A DNA stretch of 64,000 nucleotides from JAAFHI01 sp039793685 (GCA_039793685.1 JBDRAL010000089.1:3576-67575), one strand, 5' to 3'; positions 40,874 through 50,366 are shown, numbered from the stretch's first letter. Made by a program: numbers and translations. Notes: a model not told the origin generated them from the letters alone.

Positions 40874-42097
40874 GTGTTCCTTCCCTCCCTCGAATCCATC
40901 TGCGTTTCCGCCTTTCTCGGTTCCGAAGCCGCCGCGCAGTACGCCGCGGGCGACGTCGGACGCCGCTTCCTCGCGCCCGTCGCGCAGGCCGTCGTCACAC
41001 TTTCCGAAAACTTCACGCGCGAGCGCGAACGCTTCGACGGCGATTACTGGCGTGACCCGACGCGACTCGCCTACCTGCTCTATTTCATGCCGCGCAATCT
41101 CGAAAAGGCGTGGCGGATCATGGACGAACTCGCCGCGCATCCCGAGTACGGAAAAAAACTTGCTCTGCGGACCGATTTCGCCGTTCTCGACGTCGGGTGC
41201 GGCTGCGGGACGGCCTCCCTCGCCACGCTCGGCTTTCTCGCCGAATGCCGCGCGGGCGAACCGTTCGTCCTGCGCGTCGGACTGGTGGATCAGTCGGCGG
41301 CGGCGGTACAGGATGCCGCCCGGCTATTGAAACTCGCGGCGGCGGACCTCGCGGCCAACGGTCAGCCGGTCGTCCTCGACATTCATACGCACGTCGGCGA
41401 CGTGGCCGCCGCGATGCACTATCCAGACTTCGGGACGGCCGATTTCATCTGGTTCGCGAACGTGGTGAACGAGGTCGTTTTAATCAAGTCGTCCGTTCCG
41501 GAGGCCAACGCCGCGTGGGTCAGGCGGATTCTCGACCGATTTCTGGCGCCTGACGGGACAGCGCTGCTGCTCGAACCGGCGCTGCATGGCGTCGCCCGCG
41601 ACCTGATGGCAATGCGCGACGCGCTGCTCGTCGCCGATCCGACGGTGAATGTTTTTGCGCCCTGCACCGCCGACGGCCCGTGCCGGATGCTGACTGACTG
41701 CCCTGAACGCGACTGGTGTCACGTCGGATTCGTCTGGTCGCCGCCGCCGCTTGTGGCGCAACTCGACGAACTGACGAAACTCAACAGCCGCCTGTTGAAC
41801 TTTTCCTGGCTTGCGCTCCGGCGCGACGGCCTGCGGGCATCGGACGCGCGCGGCGAGCGCGATGCGTGGCGCATCGTCGGCGACCGGATTCGGGAAAAGG
41901 GACGGGAAAAAATGCTCGCCTGCGGCGACGCGCGCTGCGGCCCGCTCGTCCGGCTGAAGCGCGACCGCTCCGACGCGAACGATGTTTTCCACGATCTGCG
42001 GCGGGGCGATCTGGTGTACGCCGCGCCCGCGCTCGCCATCCGCCCGGACGGGGCGCGCATCGCCGCCGACACCACGCTTGAACGGCAGGAACAGTAG
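40874..42097 (+). CDS. Rsm22-like rRNA methyltransferase family protein
   Basis: The 407-aa product starts at GTG 40874 (VFLPSLESICV), right after a word palindrome; the open frame upstream is repeat DNA. The SAM-binding motif is VLDVGCGCGTAS (residues about 100-111). The C-terminal cysteine set CTADGPC, LTDCPERDWCH resembles the metal or iron-sulfur site of Rsm22/METTL17 proteins, which bind the small ribosomal subunit. Family assignment is by these two regions. No ribosomal genes are adjacent. Confidence 0.72.
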   Translation: MFLPSLESICVSAFLGSEAAAQYAAGDVGRRFLAPVAQAVVTLSENFTRERERFDGDYWRDPTRLAYLLYFMPRNLEKAWRIMDELAAHPEYGKKLALRTDFAVLDVGCGCGTASLATLGFLAECRAGEPFVLRVGLVDQSAAAVQDAARLLKLAAADLAANGQPVVLDIHTHVGDVAAAMHYPDFGTADFIWFANVVNEVVLIKSSVPEANAAWVRRILDRFLAPDGTALLLEPALHGVARDLMAMRDALLVADPTVNVFAPCTADGPCRMLTDCPERDWCHVGFVWSPPPLVAQLDELTKLNSRLLNFSWLALRRDGLRASDARGERDAWRIVGDRIREKGREKMLACGDARCGPLVRLKRDRSDANDVFHDLRRGDLVYAAPALAIRPDGARIAADTTLERQEQ

Positions 42098-42190
42098 CCA
42101 GTGGCCAGCAGTCAGCAGTCAGCAGTTAGTAGTCAGCAGTTAGTAGTCAGCAGTTAGCAGTTAGCAGTTAGTAGTCAGCAGTCACTTGGT
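42098..42190. repeat. Tandem AGTCAGCAGTTAGT words
   Basis: About ten units alternate between CAGTCAG, CAGTTAG and TAGTCAG directly after the stop codon. Unlike most other arrays no complementary arm follows. They are related to the words inside the helicase gene at 61081-61122. Confidence 0.85.
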
Positions 42191-42192
42191 CA

Positions 42193-42242
42193 GTCGCCGG
42201 AGGCGACGGCATACCCTTAGCCTATGGCGCGAGCCATAGGCT
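42193..42242. terminator. Pair of hairpins between convergent genes
   Basis: GTCGCC-GGA-GGCGAC (42193-42207) is followed by AGCCTATGGC-GCGA-GCCATAGGCT (42219-42242), a perfect 10-bp stem with a GNRA tetraloop. There is no T-run, so rho-independent action is uncertain, but the place between convergent genes fits a bidirectional terminator. Confidence 0.5.
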
Positions 42243-42295
42243 GGCGTGAAAATGAAATTCCCCCGCCAACCGTGACCGGCGCGCGGGCCTGACGT

Positions 42296-42877
42296 TTACG
42301 CGAAAACCATGTCCGCCAGCGGACGCCCCTCGGCGGCACAGCGTTCGGCCTGAAGGCGCGGGTAGGAACTCGTCAGATAGTCGTCCGGACCGAGGTTCAA
42401 TCGGCGCATTGCCACGGTCAGATCCAATTCGTCTCCTTCAAGTTCCAGAAAACAGCCAATCGGCGTCTCGTCGAACATCGCGTGAAGCGTCAATCCCAGT
42501 TCGGCGTGGGTCACTTCAAGCACCGTCCGGTATTTCTGATAGCGAAACATCGGCACGAATCCTAGCCGGTCGAGGATTGCCGCCATCGTGTCGGCGTTTT
42601 CAATGGTCAGTTCGAGTTCCTCGCGGACCTTCACGGTCGTTTCCGAAAGGTCCTTCGGTTTGCCCTTGTAGGTCATCGTCGTCACGCCGTCGGTTTCGCG
42701 CAGGCGCAGCGCCTGTCCGCGTCCGGAAAGCGTCCGGTCGGGCGTGTCGAACAGGCGATTGTCCTCGAAATGCCGCGCCCGCAGCGGCGCGAGGGCAAAA
42801 CCCGCGTCGGTCAGGCGGGCGGTCAGGGTGGGGACGTCCGGGCCGGGAATTTTGATTTCCGCTTCGGTTTGTGACAT
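42296..42877 (-). CDS. CYTH-domain phosphohydrolase/cyclase-like protein
   Basis: The 193-aa product is a CYTH tunnel-fold protein (CyaB adenylate cyclase / ThTPase superfamily). The start EAEIKIP carries the ExExK signature; LRLRETDG, MTYKGKP, VKVREELELTI and YQKYRTVLEV supply the Arg/Lys/Glu ligand strands, and CFLELEGDE the acidic end. It likely hydrolyses triphosphates such as inorganic triphosphate. ATG 42877 is chosen; ATG 42898 would add seven residues. Confidence 0.86.
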   Translation of the reverse strand: MSQTEAEIKIPGPDVPTLTARLTDAGFALAPLRARHFEDNRLFDTPDRTLSGRGQALRLRETDGVTTMTYKGKPKDLSETTVKVREELELTIENADTMAAILDRLGFVPMFRYQKYRTVLEVTHAELGLTLHAMFDETPIGCFLELEGDELDLTVAMRRLNLGPDDYLTSSYPRLQAERCAAEGRPLADMVFA

Positions 42878-42952
42878 AGCCGGTACTTCAATCCTCATGA
42901 ACAAGATGACGGATTGCGACTCTACCGAACTTTCGCCGTTTCTGTCTCGCCC

Positions 42953-44053
42953 GTGCCGACCGAATCCGCCCATCCCGGCGTCAGCGTGGTCATTCCGACC
43001 TACCGGGGACGCCACCTGCTCGAACGGTTTCTGCCGTCCGTCGTCGAAACCTGCCGCCGCTACGCTGGCGAAACCGGCGCGCCGGTCGAAATTCTCGTGG
43101 TGGACGACGGCGGCGGGGACGACACCGCCGAATGGCTGGCCGAACAGGCGTTTCCCGAAGTGCGGTTGCTGTCGCAGGCGGTCAACCGGGGCTTTGCGCC
43201 GAACTGCAACATCGGGTTTCGCGAAGCGCGCCACCCGGTCGTCTGGCTGCTCAACAACGACATCGAAACCACTCCCGACGCGCTCGCGCCGCTCGTCGCC
43301 CACTTCTCCGACCCGAACGTGTTCGCCGTTTCCTGCCGCGCGCTGCGGCTCGGCGGCGAGGTCATCGACGGCGCCGGACGTCTCGGCGAAGTGGTTCGCG
43401 GATTCTGGAAGGTGTTCGCGAATTACGATGTGTTGCCCGACTACGACCGGTCCGCGCGGGGTGAACTGCCGACCATGACGGCGAGCGGCGGCTATTCGGC
43501 GTTCGACCGGGAAAAACTCCTCGCGCTCGGGGGCTTCGAGGAACTGCTCGCCCCGTTTTACTGGGAGGACGTGGAGTTGTGCTACCGGGCGTGGAAGCGC
43601 GGATGGGAATCACGCTACGAGCCGGAAAGCCTCGTTTTTCACCAGATGAGCGCGACCATCGGGAAAAAATTCACCCGATCCGAGGTCGAAACCGTCGCCA
43701 TGCGGAATAGAATCCTCATGCACTGGATACATCTTCATGACACGCGCTGGTGGACGATGCACTGGTTGATGCTCGGGCTGATTTGGCTCGTCGCCATCGC
43801 CGGGGGGAAGACGGTCCACCGGCGCGCCATATCTCAGGCGTGGGCGCGGCGAAAACGCGCGTTTGAACGCCGCCGCGAGGAAATGGCCGCCGCCCGGCGT
43901 TCCGACCGCGAACTCGTCGCCATCCTGCGCGAAGTCACCCGACGACCGGGCGTACGGACCTTCAAAACTCCCGCCGAGGAAGAAGCGTTTCGCGCGGAAC
44001 GCGGACACAGTCTGGAGTCTGAAGTCGAGAGTCTGGAGTCAAGAAAACGATGA
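42953..44053 (+). CDS. Family 2 glycosyltransferase
   Basis: The 366-aa product has a GT-A fold: VSVVIPTYRGRHLLERFL, LVVDDGGGDDT, the LLNNDIETT (DxD-like) motif, and GGYSAFDREKLLALGGFEE with YWEDVELCYRAWKRGW. This is the rhamnosyltransferase-like GT2 group. A C-terminal membrane segment (WLMLGLIWLVAIAG) and a basic tail follow. The last residues SLESEVESLESRKR are encoded by a CTGGAGTC word array. GTG 42953 is preferred over TTG 42914; the start is uncertain. It transfers a sugar to a surface glycan, acceptor unknown. Confidence 0.86.
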   Translation: MPTESAHPGVSVVIPTYRGRHLLERFLPSVVETCRRYAGETGAPVEILVVDDGGGDDTAEWLAEQAFPEVRLLSQAVNRGFAPNCNIGFREARHPVVWLLNNDIETTPDALAPLVAHFSDPNVFAVSCRALRLGGEVIDGAGRLGEVVRGFWKVFANYDVLPDYDRSARGELPTMTASGGYSAFDREKLLALGGFEELLAPFYWEDVELCYRAWKRGWESRYEPESLVFHQMSATIGKKFTRSEVETVAMRNRILMHWIHLHDTRWWTMHWLMLGLIWLVAIAGGKTVHRRAISQAWARRKRAFERRREEMAAARRSDRELVAILREVTRRPGVRTFKTPAEEEAFRAERGHSLESEVESLESRKR

Positions 44054-44155
44054 ACGAACGTTCGAGTTGGGCCTTGACCGGTCAAGCACTTTTTGCCGGA
44101 CTCCAGACTCTTGACTCCAGACTCCAGACTGTTCAGTCCAGACTCCAGACTTTTT
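44010..44155. repeat. CTGGAGTC-family palindrome overlapping a CDS end
   Basis: The left arm GTCTGGAGTCTGAAGTCGAG (44010-44040) lies in the coding region of the glycosyltransferase; right arms ACTCCAGACTCTTGACTCC and a second ACTCCAGACT set end at 44155 against the stop of the convergent regulator gene. Confidence 0.88.
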
Positions 44156-45505
44156 TCATCCGCGCGGCGACACGCCGAGCGCCTTCATCCGGCGGTAGAG
44201 GTGGCTGCGGTCCATGTCCATCGCCTCGGCGGCCTGCGCGACGTTTCCGTTGTGTTCGGCGAGCTTGCGGCGGATGAATTCCCGCTCATATGCCTCGCTG
44301 CCTTCCTTGAATGAATCGAACCGAAAACTCGACCAGAGCGGCGCGTCCGCCGCGGTGAACGGCAGGTCGTCTCCGTCGATGGCGTCGCGCTGCACCATGA
44401 TCACGATGCGTTCGATGACATTGCGCAGCTCGCGGACATTCCCCGGCCATTCGTGACAGGCCATCTTTTCCATGGCCGTTTGGGTGAAAGCCGGCAGGGC
44501 GCGTTCGTACTTTTCGCTGAACTCCCGCGCAAAGTGCGCGACCAGTGCCGGAATGTCCTCCAGATGCTCGCGCAACGGCGGAATCTGAAACGGAACGACA
44601 TTCAGCCGGTAAAACAGGTCGGCCCGGAACGAGGCGCGGTCGATTTCCTCGTCCAGCCGCTTGTTCGTCGCGGCGATGACCCGGACGTCCACCTGCACCG
44701 GCGCGTCGCCGCCAACCGGTTCAATCGTCAGGGTTTCGAGCGCGCGCAGCAGTTTCGCCTGCATCCGCAGGCTCATGTCGCCGACTTCATCCAGAAAAAG
44801 CGTACCGCCGTCGGCCTGTTCGAACTTCCCGCGCCGCGCGCCGGTGGCACCGGTGAACGCGCCCTTGACGTGACCGAACAGTTCCGACTCGATGAGGTCT
44901 TCCGGTACGGCGGCGCAGTTGAGCGCGACGAAAGGTCCGGCGGCGCGCTTCGAATTTTCGTGGAGGGCGTTTGCGACGAGTTCCTTGCCGGTCCCCGACT
45001 CGCCGTAGATGAGCACCCGCCCGTCGGTCGGCGCGGCGAGCGCGATCTGCTGCCGCAACGCCCGCATCGGCACGCTTTCGCCGATGATGCGGAACGCGCC
45101 GTCCACCAGCGTCGGCAGCGCGGCCAGCGCCGCCCGATGCGACTCGATGGCGCGCCGGACGGCGGCGAGCGTCTTTTCAATGTGAAGCGGTTTTTCGATG
45201 AAGTCCGACGCGCCGAGCCGCAATGCGCGGACGGCGGTATCAATCGTGCCGTGGCCGGAAATCATCACGACCGGCAGTTCGGGCCGTCGTTCACGGATGC
45301 GTTCAAGCGTGGCGATGCCGTCGAGCGTACCGTTCGGCATCCAGATGTCGAGCAGAACGCAGTGGACCGTCGCCGTTTCGAGCATTCGCAGCGCCGTCTC
45401 GCCGTTTTCGGCCTTTTCGACGGCGAAGCCTTCGTCTTCCAGTACGCCGCGCAGCGATTCGCGAATCCCGCGCTCGTCATCCACGATTAAAACGGTTTCA
45501 GTCAT
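44156..45505 (-). CDS. NtrC/NtrX-type sigma-54 response regulator
   Basis: The 449-aa product has a receiver domain (VLIVDDERG, LLDIWMP with phospho-Asp53, K at EKPLHIEK), an AAA+ domain (GESGTGKE Walker A, GAFTGA sigma-54 contact loop, FLDEVGDM Walker B, LRALE, and RADLFYRLNV) and a Fis-type HTH (NVAQAAEAMDMDRSHLYRRM). It activates sigma-54 promoters when phosphorylated. It is divergent from a histidine kinase gene across a 327-bp gap and is probably its partner. The GAFTGA motif implies a sigma-54 in the organism. Confidence 0.94.
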   Translation of the reverse strand: MTETVLIVDDERGIRESLRGVLEDEGFAVEKAENGETALRMLETATVHCVLLDIWMPNGTLDGIATLERIRERRPELPVVMISGHGTIDTAVRALRLGASDFIEKPLHIEKTLAAVRRAIESHRAALAALPTLVDGAFRIIGESVPMRALRQQIALAAPTDGRVLIYGESGTGKELVANALHENSKRAAGPFVALNCAAVPEDLIESELFGHVKGAFTGATGARRGKFEQADGGTLFLDEVGDMSLRMQAKLLRALETLTIEPVGGDAPVQVDVRVIAATNKRLDEEIDRASFRADLFYRLNVVPFQIPPLREHLEDIPALVAHFAREFSEKYERALPAFTQTAMEKMACHEWPGNVRELRNVIERIVIMVQRDAIDGDDLPFTAADAPLWSSFRFDSFKEGSEAYEREFIRRKLAEHNGNVAQAAEAMDMDRSHLYRRMKALGVSPRG

Positions 45506-45832
45506 AGGAAGAAGCAGTCTGGAGTCTGGAGTCGAGAGTCTGGAGTCCAGACTTCAGGGAAAACGGAGTCTAAATCAGACCTTACAAGATTGGTACATCG
45601 TACGACTGGTTTGAAATTCACCGCGCGGCCGAAGCCAATACAAACGGTCTCAATCTTTCACGGACTGATTTCGGATCCCCGGCGTCGGGCGTCCGAATAA
45701 GGCAGTCCGGACTCCAGACTCACGACTCCAGACTCACGACTTTGAAACGGGTTTCCTTCCCTTGCCGACGGTGCTACTTTTCCAGCATTGCTTTTCGGCC
45801 GTCCAGTGAATCCCGCACATTCACCAATCACA
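45506..45832. repeat. Divergent promoter gap with split CTGGAGTC palindrome
   Basis: GTCTGGAGTCTGGAGTCGAG words at 45517-45556 and complementary ACTCCAGACTCACGACTCC words at 45709-45743 enclose about 150 bp of unique sequence. That unique part must hold promoters for the regulator and the kinase; no sigma-54 site was recognised in it. Confidence 0.75.
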
Positions 45833-47908
45833 ATGTCTATGAAATCCATCGGATTTCACCTGCTGCTCTGTCTGCTGCTACTGGGGCTGAGTCAGTCAGT
45901 CCCGGCGCAATCGGCCGTTTCCCTCGATACGGCGCATTCCCGGCTGCCGCTCGGGACGCACCTCGGCTTCATCGAGGATTCCGGTGGCCGTCTGACCATC
46001 GACGATGTCAGCCGACCGGCATTTTCCGAAACATTTCTTCCACTCAACCGCGAAACGCTCAACGCGGGGTATTCGGCCTCGACGTACTGGTTCCGGTTCA
46101 CGGCGACCAACACCGGAACGCGCGATCTCAAGCGATTCCTTGAAGTTCCCTTCCCGATTCTGGGAGAAGTCGCCTTTTTCCAGCCTTCCGACGAAGAACA
46201 GGGCAAATTCACCATTCTGATGGCGGGCGACGCGCTCGCCTTTTCCGACCGGGTCGTTCCGCACCGGCATCTCGTGTTTCCCATCCGGGTTCCCGCCGGC
46301 GCGACGCGGACGTTCTACCTGCGCGTCCGCACGTCCGGGTCGCTCACCTTCTCGGCGATTCTCTGGGAGCCTGCCGCCCACGCGCTCAAGGACCGCCGCG
46401 AATACGGCTTTCTCGGCGTCTATTACGGCCTGCTCCTGATGCTGTTTCTCTACAACGGCATCTCGTTTCTCGGCACGCGCGACCGGAGCTTTCTCTACTT
46501 TCTGGGATTCGTCCTCTGTCTCGGGCTGTTTCAGGCGTCGATTGACGGGCTGGCGCAGGAATTTCTCTGGGGGAACGCCGCCGTTCCGGGACAGATTCCG
46601 CGCAACGTCTTCATCAACCTCGCCTCGGCGCTCGCCGGATTGTTCGTCCGGGAATTCCTCTCGCTCGAAAAATACTCCCGTCGCCTCGACGTGGCGGCCA
46701 GATGGCTGACCCGGTGCTTTTTCGCCCTGGCGGTCGGATTCCTGATTCTTCCCCCGCGTCCGCTGATTCAGGCCACGGCGGCGCTGACGCTGGTCGGGAT
46801 TGTTCTCGGCGTCCTCGCCCCCGTGGATGCCCTTCGCGCCGGGTACCGTCCGGCGCTGCTGTTCATTTTCGCGTGGGTTCCGCTGCTGATGAGCGGGCTG
46901 GTCATCATTCTCCGGCTGGCCGGGTTCGCGCCCTACACGTTCGTCACCCAGTATTTCGTCCACGGCGGCATGGCCATCCAGACGATGTTCTTTTCGCTCG
47001 CGCTGGTCGAACGCATCGACGCGCTCCGGCGCGAAAAGGCCGAGGCCGAACATGAATCGGCGCTGCGCGAGGAGCGGATGGAGATTTCGCTCATCCGCAA
47101 CAATGAACTTCAGGAAGTGCTTCAGGAACGCGAAGCCGCGCGTCTTGAAGTTGAACGCCAGAAAGCCGAACTGGAGGAAGCCAACCTCAAACTGCGGGAA
47201 CTGGACCGTATCAAGGCCGACTTCACGGCCATGCTCGTTCATGACCTGAAATCGCCGCTGTCGGCCGTCCTCAACGCCTGCGAGGTCATCCAGCCACCGG
47301 AAAGCCTCAAAACCGACCCCCAGAAAGCCGAACTGGTTCAGCACGTCCACGCCACGCTGGACGGAACCATCACGCTCATCAACGACCTGCTCGAAATCTA
47401 TCGGACGGAATCGGATCAGGTCCTCCTCAGCCGCGACCGGCTCGATCTGCACCCGTTGCTCACGCGCGCCTGCAACGCGGCCCGGCTCGCGGGGGTGAAA
47501 ACCGGCCTGAGCGTGGAACTCGAAGTCGCCGATTCCCTTCCGCCCATCGCGGGCGACGTTCAAAAACTCGACCGCGTCCTTTCAAACCTGCTCTCCAACG
47601 CCCTCAAGTTCACCGATGCCGGCGGACGCATCACCGTCAGCGCGCGGACCGTCACCGGCAGCGGCGTCGAAGCCGGCATCACGTTCGTTGAAATCTCCGT
47701 CACTGATACCGGCGAGGGTATCCCGCCCGCCGAACTGCCCTACGTTTTCGATCCCTACCGACAAGGAACAACCCGCAGCCGCCAACTCGGCGTCGGCCTC
47801 GGCCTTGCCATCGTCAAGCGTGTCATCGCCGCCCACGAAGGCAGCATTTCCGTCCGCAGCCAGGTCGGCGTCGGAACGACGTTCACGGTGCTGCTGCCCG
47901 CGCTGTGA
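45833..47908 (+). CDS. 7TM-DISM sensor histidine kinase
   Basis: The 691-aa product has a signal peptide (LLLCLLLLGLSQSVPAQ), an extracellular 7TMR-DISM beta domain (about 30-180; STYWFRFTATNTG), seven membrane segments (about 190-395), a coiled coil (about 400-455), a HisKA domain with phospho-His in LVHDLKSPLSA, and HATPase_c with NLLSNALKF (N box), DTGEGIP (G1) and GVGLGLAIVK (G2). It should autophosphorylate in response to an external ligand, perhaps a carbohydrate, and signal to the NtrC-type regulator encoded divergently. ATG 45833 or 45839 are both possible. Confidence 0.92.
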   Translation: MSMKSIGFHLLLCLLLLGLSQSVPAQSAVSLDTAHSRLPLGTHLGFIEDSGGRLTIDDVSRPAFSETFLPLNRETLNAGYSASTYWFRFTATNTGTRDLKRFLEVPFPILGEVAFFQPSDEEQGKFTILMAGDALAFSDRVVPHRHLVFPIRVPAGATRTFYLRVRTSGSLTFSAILWEPAAHALKDRREYGFLGVYYGLLLMLFLYNGISFLGTRDRSFLYFLGFVLCLGLFQASIDGLAQEFLWGNAAVPGQIPRNVFINLASALAGLFVREFLSLEKYSRRLDVAARWLTRCFFALAVGFLILPPRPLIQATAALTLVGIVLGVLAPVDALRAGYRPALLFIFAWVPLLMSGLVIILRLAGFAPYTFVTQYFVHGGMAIQTMFFSLALVERIDALRREKAEAEHESALREERMEISLIRNNELQEVLQEREAARLEVERQKAELEEANLKLRELDRIKADFTAMLVHDLKSPLSAVLNACEVIQPPESLKTDPQKAELVQHVHATLDGTITLINDLLEIYRTESDQVLLSRDRLDLHPLLTRACNAARLAGVKTGLSVELEVADSLPPIAGDVQKLDRVLSNLLSNALKFTDAGGRITVSARTVTGSGVEAGITFVEISVTDTGEGIPPAELPYVFDPYRQGTTRSRQLGVGLGLAIVKRVIAAHEGSISVRSQVGVGTTFTVLLPAL

Positions 47909-47926
47909 AAAAAGCCTGGAGAAGAA

Positions 47927-48145
47927 GTCTGGAGTCTGGAGTCGAGAGTCTGGAGTCAAATCCGGACTTCCTGGCTTCAGACTGAAAGACAAGGAGACAA
48001 GGAGACAAAGAGACAAGGAACGTTCCTTCGGAAAATCTTCCGTCAAGCGTTTTTCTCCTTGCCTCCCAGTCTCCTTGTCTTGCTTTTTAGACTCCCGACT
48101 CTCGACTCCAGACTCCAGACTTTTCAGTCCAGACTCCAGACTTTT
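47927..48145. repeat. Composite word-palindrome, CTGGAGTC family (copy 4)
   Basis: The fullest copy: GTCTGGAGTC arm, spacer TCCGGACTTCCTGGCTTCAG, four GACAAGGA-type words, a unique centre, CTCCTTGCCTCCCAG inner arm, ACTCTCGACTCCAGACTCC outer arm, and an extra CAGTCCAGACTCCAGACTTT. It lies between convergent kinase and recG genes. Confidence 0.9.
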
Positions 48146-50300
48146 AAACTCCCAGGCTCTCCGACGGAAACGCCGTCCGGGCGAGGTCGAGGCGGCGGAC
48201 GGTTTCGCGCGAATTGCGTTCGGTGTTCATCGCGCGGGTCGCGAAATCGCGGGCGACTTCGAGCCAGTCGCGGTCGCGCAGGATGTTGCCGACGCGAAAG
48301 AGCGGAATGCCGGACTGCCGCGTACCGAGCAGTTCGCCGGGGCCGCGCCATTCGAGGTCCTTTTCGGCAATGACGAAGCCGTCACCGGTTTCACAAAAGA
48401 GATTCAGCCGGGCGAGGCTGTCGTCGGCGAGCTTTTTCGTCGTCATGAGAATGCAGTACGACTTCGCCGCGCCGCGTCCGATGCGGCCCCGAAGCTGGTG
48501 AAGCTGGGCAAGGCCGAAGCGTTCCGGATGCTCGATGACCATCACCGAAGCGTTCGGCACGTCGATGCCGACTTCAATAACCGTCGTGGAAACAAGCACT
48601 TGCGTCTCGCCCGCCGCGAACGCCGCCATCGCGGCCTCCTTTTCGGCGGGCTTCATCTTGCCGTGAAGCAGGCCGACGCGGAGGTTTTGAAAGACGTTTT
48701 TCTGAAGTTCCTCGGCGGCAGTGACGGCGGCGGTCAGGTCGGATTTCTCGGATTCCTCGACGAGCGGAAACACGATGTACGCCTGACGGCCCGCCGCGCA
48801 TTCCTTGCGGATGAACTCGTGGACTTTCGCGCGGTCCGCCGCGCCCCGCATCGCGGTCGTGACGGGCGTCCGGCCCGGCGGAAGTTCATCGAGAATTGAA
48901 ACTTCCAGATCGCCGTAGATCGACATGGCGAGACTGCGCGGAATCGGCGTCGCGGTCATGACCAAAACATCGGGGCGGACGCCCTGCCGCACCAGCGTTT
49001 CCCGCTGCATCACGCCGAAACGGTGCTGTTCGTCGATGACGACCAGGCCGAGCCGGGAAAATTCGGTACTTTCCTGAATCAGCGCCTGCGTACCGACCAC
49101 CACATCGAGTTCGCCCGCCGCGATCGCCGCCCGGACGGCCCGTTTTTCGCTCGCCTTCAGACTGCCGGTCAGGCTTCCCACCCGGTAGGGCGTGTCGCGC
49201 AGCCACCGCGCGAGGTTGAGCGCGTGCTGCTCGACGAGGATTTCGGTCGGGGCCATCAATGCCACCTGCCAGCCGTTTTCAACCGCGACAATCATCGCCT
49301 GGAGCGCGATGACGGTTTTTCCCGCGCCGACATCGCCTTGCAGAAGCCGGGTCATCGGACGCGGCCCGGTCAGGTCGGCGACGATTTCGCGGATGACCCG
49401 TTTCTGCGCCTCGGTCGGCTTGAACGGCAGCACGCCCTTGACCGCTCCCCGGATGCGGTCGGTGACTTCCATCGGGGCCTTGCCCTCCGCCGTCCGCCGG
49501 GCGCGCCGGTCGAGCATTGCAAGTGACAGCAAATAAAACTCTTCCAGCGCGAGTCGCGCGTGGGCGGGCGAGCGTCCGCGCAGGCAGTCGGCGAAATCGG
49601 TTTCCTGATCCGGAAAATGAACGCGCCGGAAAGCGTCGAGTTTCGACGGCAGGTTGAACCGGGCGACGAGATCGGGCGGGAGCGCGTCGTCGGCCACGCC
49701 TTCGAGCCGTTCGAGCAGGCGGAACATCAGCGAACGCAGCGCGCGCGTCCGAAAACTCCCGAATTTGCGGTAAATCGGCACGCGACGGCCTGTGTGGATG
49801 GTCGGCGCGTCGTCGGAATCGGCTTCGTCCGTGTCGGCCAGCACTTCATATTCGGGGTTTTCAATCTGGTGGCACTGGTTTTTATTCGAAAACTTCCACT
49901 CGCCGAACAGTACGACCCGGTGCCCCGCCTTCATCACGTTCGTGAGGTAGGGCTGATTCCACCAGTACGCCCGAATCTGCCCCGTCGTGTCGCGTCCCAT
50001 GAACTCGAAAATCGACAGCGGACGCCCCGATTTCGACTTGATCGGGTAGTTCGCGGGCGACCGGATTTCAACTTCGACGGCGGCCTTCACACCGTCAACG
50101 AGGTCGGCGACGACCGGCAGGTGCGAGCGGTCTTCGTAGCGAAATGGCAGATAGTAAAGGAGATCCTCGACCGTGGCGGCTTCCGCCGAGGCGAGTCCGA
50201 CGGCTTCGGCCAGTTCGGTGGCGAGTTTCAGCGCCGTTTTCGGCCCGACGCGCGGGACGTACTGATGAAGTTCGAGCAGCGGCGTGGCGGGCGTGAGCAT
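48144..50300 (-). CDS. recG: ATP-dependent DNA helicase RecG
   Basis: The 718-aa helicase remodels stalled forks and Holliday junctions. The N-terminal wedge/OB domain (residues about 60-180), Walker A LLQGDVGAGKTVIALQAM, DEQHRFG (DExH), TATPIPRSLAM, PLVEESEKSDLTAA, VGLLHGKMKPAEKE, VLVSTTVIEVGIDVPNA and QLHQLRGRIGRG are all in order. The length is normal. The C-terminal part abuts a word palindrome. Confidence 0.96.
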   Translation of the reverse strand: MLTPATPLLELHQYVPRVGPKTALKLATELAEAVGLASAEAATVEDLLYYLPFRYEDRSHLPVVADLVDGVKAAVEVEIRSPANYPIKSKSGRPLSIFEFMGRDTTGQIRAYWWNQPYLTNVMKAGHRVVLFGEWKFSNKNQCHQIENPEYEVLADTDEADSDDAPTIHTGRRVPIYRKFGSFRTRALRSLMFRLLERLEGVADDALPPDLVARFNLPSKLDAFRRVHFPDQETDFADCLRGRSPAHARLALEEFYLLSLAMLDRRARRTAEGKAPMEVTDRIRGAVKGVLPFKPTEAQKRVIREIVADLTGPRPMTRLLQGDVGAGKTVIALQAMIVAVENGWQVALMAPTEILVEQHALNLARWLRDTPYRVGSLTGSLKASEKRAVRAAIAAGELDVVVGTQALIQESTEFSRLGLVVIDEQHRFGVMQRETLVRQGVRPDVLVMTATPIPRSLAMSIYGDLEVSILDELPPGRTPVTTAMRGAADRAKVHEFIRKECAAGRQAYIVFPLVEESEKSDLTAAVTAAEELQKNVFQNLRVGLLHGKMKPAEKEAAMAAFAAGETQVLVSTTVIEVGIDVPNASVMVIEHPERFGLAQLHQLRGRIGRGAAKSYCILMTTKKLADDSLARLNLFCETGDGFVIAEKDLEWRGPGELLGTRQSGIPLFRVGNILRDRDWLEVARDFATRAMNTERNSRETVRRLDLARTAFPSESLGV

Positions 50301-50366
50301 CGGCGGCGGTCGGTCAAAGGCAACAAGGTCGGAATGGCTGCCCGAAATGTGCCACGCCCGGAAGCG

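Noticed and set aside
42098..42190. CRISPR array
   Set aside because: Units are 7-10 bases with no spacers of constant length and no cas genes nearby.
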